Assembly: GCA_030638415.1 (NCBI GenBank)
Contig: DAOWEO010000077.1
Span: 1-42,174, forward strand
Reading direction: 5' to 3'
DNA: 42,174 nt
Origin: Bdellovibrionales bacterium
GTDB lineage: Bacteria; Bdellovibrionota; Bacteriovoracia; Bacteriovoracales; Bacteriovoracaceae
Shown: positions 40,146 to 42,174 of the stretch, in pieces
Layout of the letters: the number at the start of each line of letters is the position of its first letter
How positions within the stretch are numbered: position 1 is the stretch's first letter
Position numbers and translations under genes: made by a program
Notes under the pieces: model-generated
What the model was told of the DNA's origin: nothing
The model's input: only the letters and a program-made list of their open reading frames with translations
The model's database searches: none

Positions 40146-42174
40146 ATGAGTACAGAGGTTGCTACAGATAGTGTCGAAAAGAAAAAAGTTGTAAAGAAAA
40201 AAGTTGCTAAAAAGGTAACAAAAAAAAAGGTTACCAAAAAAGTAGCCAAAAAAACAACTAAGAAAACGACAAAAAAAACTACTAAAAAGAAGACAACAAA
40301 ATCTAAAAAACGTGTTCTTGCTGATTACTCCTTAGTGATTGTGGAGTCCCCCTCTAAAGCAAAAACAATTAAGAAATATCTAGGAAAAGGGTTTCAAGTA
40401 ATTGCTTCTAATGGGCATATTAAAGATCTACCCAAATCAAAACTAGGTGTTGATGTTAAAGATAATTTTAATATTGATCTTGTTCCTATTGCAGGAAAGA
40501 AAGAGAAAATTGAGCGTGTTCAAGAATTAGCAAAAGCTGCTGATAATATCTATCTTGCTCCTGACCCCGACCGCGAGGGAGAGGCTATTGCATTTCATTT
40601 AGCAGAAGAGATCGGACTTAAAAGAAAAAATGTTTATAGAGTTCTTTTTAATGCTGTTACGAAAACAGCTGTTAGAGAGGCGATCGATAATCCTACCGAA
40701 CTTGATAAATTTAAATATGATTCACAAAAAACAAGACGAGTTCTAGATAGACTTGTGGGGTATAAAATTTCTCCAATTTTATGGGATAAAGTTCAAAGAG
40801 GCTTATCTGCTGGTAGAGTACAATCTGTTGCTTTAAGAGTTATCGTAGACAGAGAGGACGAGGTTAAGGCTTTTATTCCTGAACAGTGGTTTTCCATCCA
40901 TGCTATTTTAGATCAAGCTGGTAAAGCATTTGAAGCTAAGTATTATGGTGAATCTGCTGATAAAAAAAATGACCTTACTGAGCAGCATGTTGTTGATAAG
41001 ATTGTTGCCGAGATTGATGGAAAACCATTTATTGTCAGTGAAGTAAAAAAGAGAGAACGTAGGCAGAACCCAACGCCTCCATTTACAACTTCTAAATTGC
41101 AACAAGAGGCTGCAAATAAATTAGGATTTACAGCGAAGCGAACCATGATGGTTGCACAAAAGCTCTATGAAGGTATTCAATTAGAAACCCATGGCCTTCA
41201 GGGTTTAATTACTTATATGAGAACTGACTCCGTTAGAACTGAGACAGGAGCATTAGCAGATCTTAGAAAATACATTGGTGACAAGTACGGTAAAGAAAAT
41301 CTATCAACTGATGAGATTATTTATAAGAAAAAGGGAAAGGGAAAGGTTCAAGATGCACACGAGGCTATTCGACCAACAAACTTCCTATTTGAGCCAAGCT
41401 ATATAAGGGAGAATTTATCTGACGATGAGTTCAAGTTATACTCGCTAATTTGGAATAAGTTTATTTCAAGCCAGATGGCACAGGCTATTGTAGATCAAAC
41501 CGCTGTTATGTTTAATATAGAAGGACATTATTTTAAAGCAAATGGGTCTATTGTAAAGTTTCCAGGTTTTAGAACTGTTTATCTTGAAGCTGCTGCTGAA
41601 AAGCGTTCAAGAAAAGGGGAAACTGAGGATATGTCTTCTGTTTCAACAGAGCTCCCTCCAATTGATGATGGCCAAAAGTTCTCACCTAAGAGTGTAACTC
41701 CAGAAGAGCACTGGACCTCTCCACCTCCACGTTATAATGAGGCTTCAATTGTAAAAGAGTTGGAAGAGAAAGGTATTGGACGACCATCTACTTATGCTTC
41801 AATTATTTCTAATATTCAAGATAGAGGCTACGTAGAAAAGATAGAGAATCGATTCTTACCTACAGAGCTTGGTATTGTAGTTTGCCGCATGTTGGTAGAG
41901 AGTTTTCCAGATATTATGGATGTTGAGTTCACTGCTAAGATTGAAGAGCTACTAGATAAAATTGAAGATGGTGAAGTAAAATGGAAAAAAGTCCTCAAAG
42001 AGTTTTGGAGTGGATTTGAAAAGACTTTAGAGAAGGCTAAAGAGGAGATGAAAAACCTCAAAAAGCAGGAAATACCAACTGGTGTTAACTGTATCAAATG
42101 TGCGGATGGAGAGTATTTTATAAAGTGGGGACGTAATGGGCAGTTTTTTGCTTGTTCTAATTATCCTGATTGTA
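40146..42174 (+). CDS. topA: DNA topoisomerase I with Lys-rich N-terminal tail (3' end outside window)
   Basis: TopA relaxes negative supercoils. The catalytic core starts at about residue 62: TOPRIM motif LVIVESPSKAKTIKKYLG, APDPDREGEAIAFH with the metal Asp residues, LSAGRVQSVAL, and the active-site Tyr in TYMRTDSVR, then HEAIRPTN and GIGRPSTYASII. The last visible part enters a zinc-finger region (VNCIKC, ACSNYPDC) at the window edge. Residues 12-55 form a tail with 25 Lys in 44 positions in a KKTTKK/KKVAKK pattern, resembling histone H1 tails. Lys-rich tails of bacterial TopA are known mainly at the C-terminus. The ATG follows AAAGG by 7 nt. Confidence 0.95.
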   Translation, partial: MSTEVATDSVEKKKVVKKKVAKKVTKKKVTKKVAKKTTKKTTKKTTKKKTTKSKKRVLADYSLVIVESPSKAKTIKKYLGKGFQVIASNGHIKDLPKSKLGVDVKDNFNIDLVPIAGKKEKIERVQELAKAADNIYLAPDPDREGEAIAFHLAEEIGLKRKNVYRVLFNAVTKTAVREAIDNPTELDKFKYDSQKTRRVLDRLVGYKISPILWDKVQRGLSAGRVQSVALRVIVDREDEVKAFIPEQWFSIHAILDQAGKAFEAKYYGESADKKNDLTEQHVVDKIVAEIDGKPFIVSEVKKRERRQNPTPPFTTSKLQQEAANKLGFTAKRTMMVAQKLYEGIQLETHGLQGLITYMRTDSVRTETGALADLRKYIGDKYGKENLSTDEIIYKKKGKGKVQDAHEAIRPTNFLFEPSYIRENLSDDEFKLYSLIWNKFISSQMAQAIVDQTAVMFNIEGHYFKANGSIVKFPGFRTVYLEAAAEKRSRKGETEDMSSVSTELPPIDDGQKFSPKSVTPEEHWTSPPPRYNEASIVKELEEKGIGRPSTYASIISNIQDRGYVEKIENRFLPTELGIVVCRMLVESFPDIMDVEFTAKIEELLDKIEDGEVKWKKVLKEFWSGFEKTLEKAKEEMKNLKKQEIPTGVNCIKCADGEYFIKWGRNGQFFACSNYPDC

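Noticed and set aside
40180-40310. A-rich repeat as a CRISPR or tandem-repeat array
   Set aside because: It is in-frame coding sequence for the Lys-rich topA tail.

Overview
The window reads as a piece of chromosome from an AT-rich Gram-negative bacterium. It has outer-membrane beta-barrel proteins, lipoprotein signal peptides, a TolC-type channel, an MlaC-like periplasmic carrier and RseP. Gene content and style (a complete pyr cluster with a PyrB-PyrI fusion, many secreted proteins of unknown function, a bacterial serpin, a LysM protein next to topA) suggest a Bdellovibrio-like predatory lineage such as Bacteriovoracaceae. That taxonomic placement is inference from content; nothing in the window proves it. 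I see no rRNA, insertion sequence, prophage or CRISPR array.

Layout. 1-1450: a MerR-type regulator gene broken by one in-frame TAG, two hairpin terminators of the same build, and a CAU-anticodon tRNA. 1514-5433 (+): tightly packed dapF, a small secreted protein, tlyA, a LOG-family protein, a gamma-carbonic-anhydrase-like protein and an EamA transporter. 5401-12935 (-): a long run transcribed as pyrC, pyrBI fusion, pyrE, pyrF, pyrD, then cysE and a beta-barrel protein; with carAB elsewhere this gives the full route to UMP. 13067-14568 (-): a serpin lipoprotein and a DUF2288-like protein.

14669-24493 (+): a small membrane protein, rpsB, tsf, a strong terminator hairpin, then pyrH, frr, uppS, cdsA, rseP, tsaB, a degenerate phosphatidylserine-decarboxylase-like gene, pssA, a secreted barrel-like protein and truA. 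This block joins translation, UMP phosphorylation, undecaprenyl carrier synthesis and phospholipid synthesis. 24580-27878 (+): trigger factor (with a premature stop), a small basic protein, a terminator, a ROK sugar kinase and fabI. 28372-33535 (+): an alpha/beta hydrolase followed by an MlaC-like / TolC-like / RND (MMPL) three-gene operon, the best candidate here for a little-described envelope lipid or efflux system. 33501-36982: GATase and Ste24-like protease (-), metallo-beta-lactamase-fold hydrolase and peroxiredoxin (+), a small DUF4911-like protein (-). 37095-42174 (+): a lipoprotein with TPR-like C-terminus, a large LysM protein and topA (cut by the window edge), whose N-terminus carries a lysine-rich tail.

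Main oddities: two genes (MerR and tig) are whole except for one in-frame stop codon; pyrF has no ATG, GTG or TTG and seems to start at a CTG overlapping the pyrE stop; DapF has Ser in place of its second catalytic Cys; the PSD-like protein next to pssA lacks the serine that makes the pyruvoyl cofactor. Each of the first four is one base away from the expected sequence, so sequence error must be weighed against real biology.
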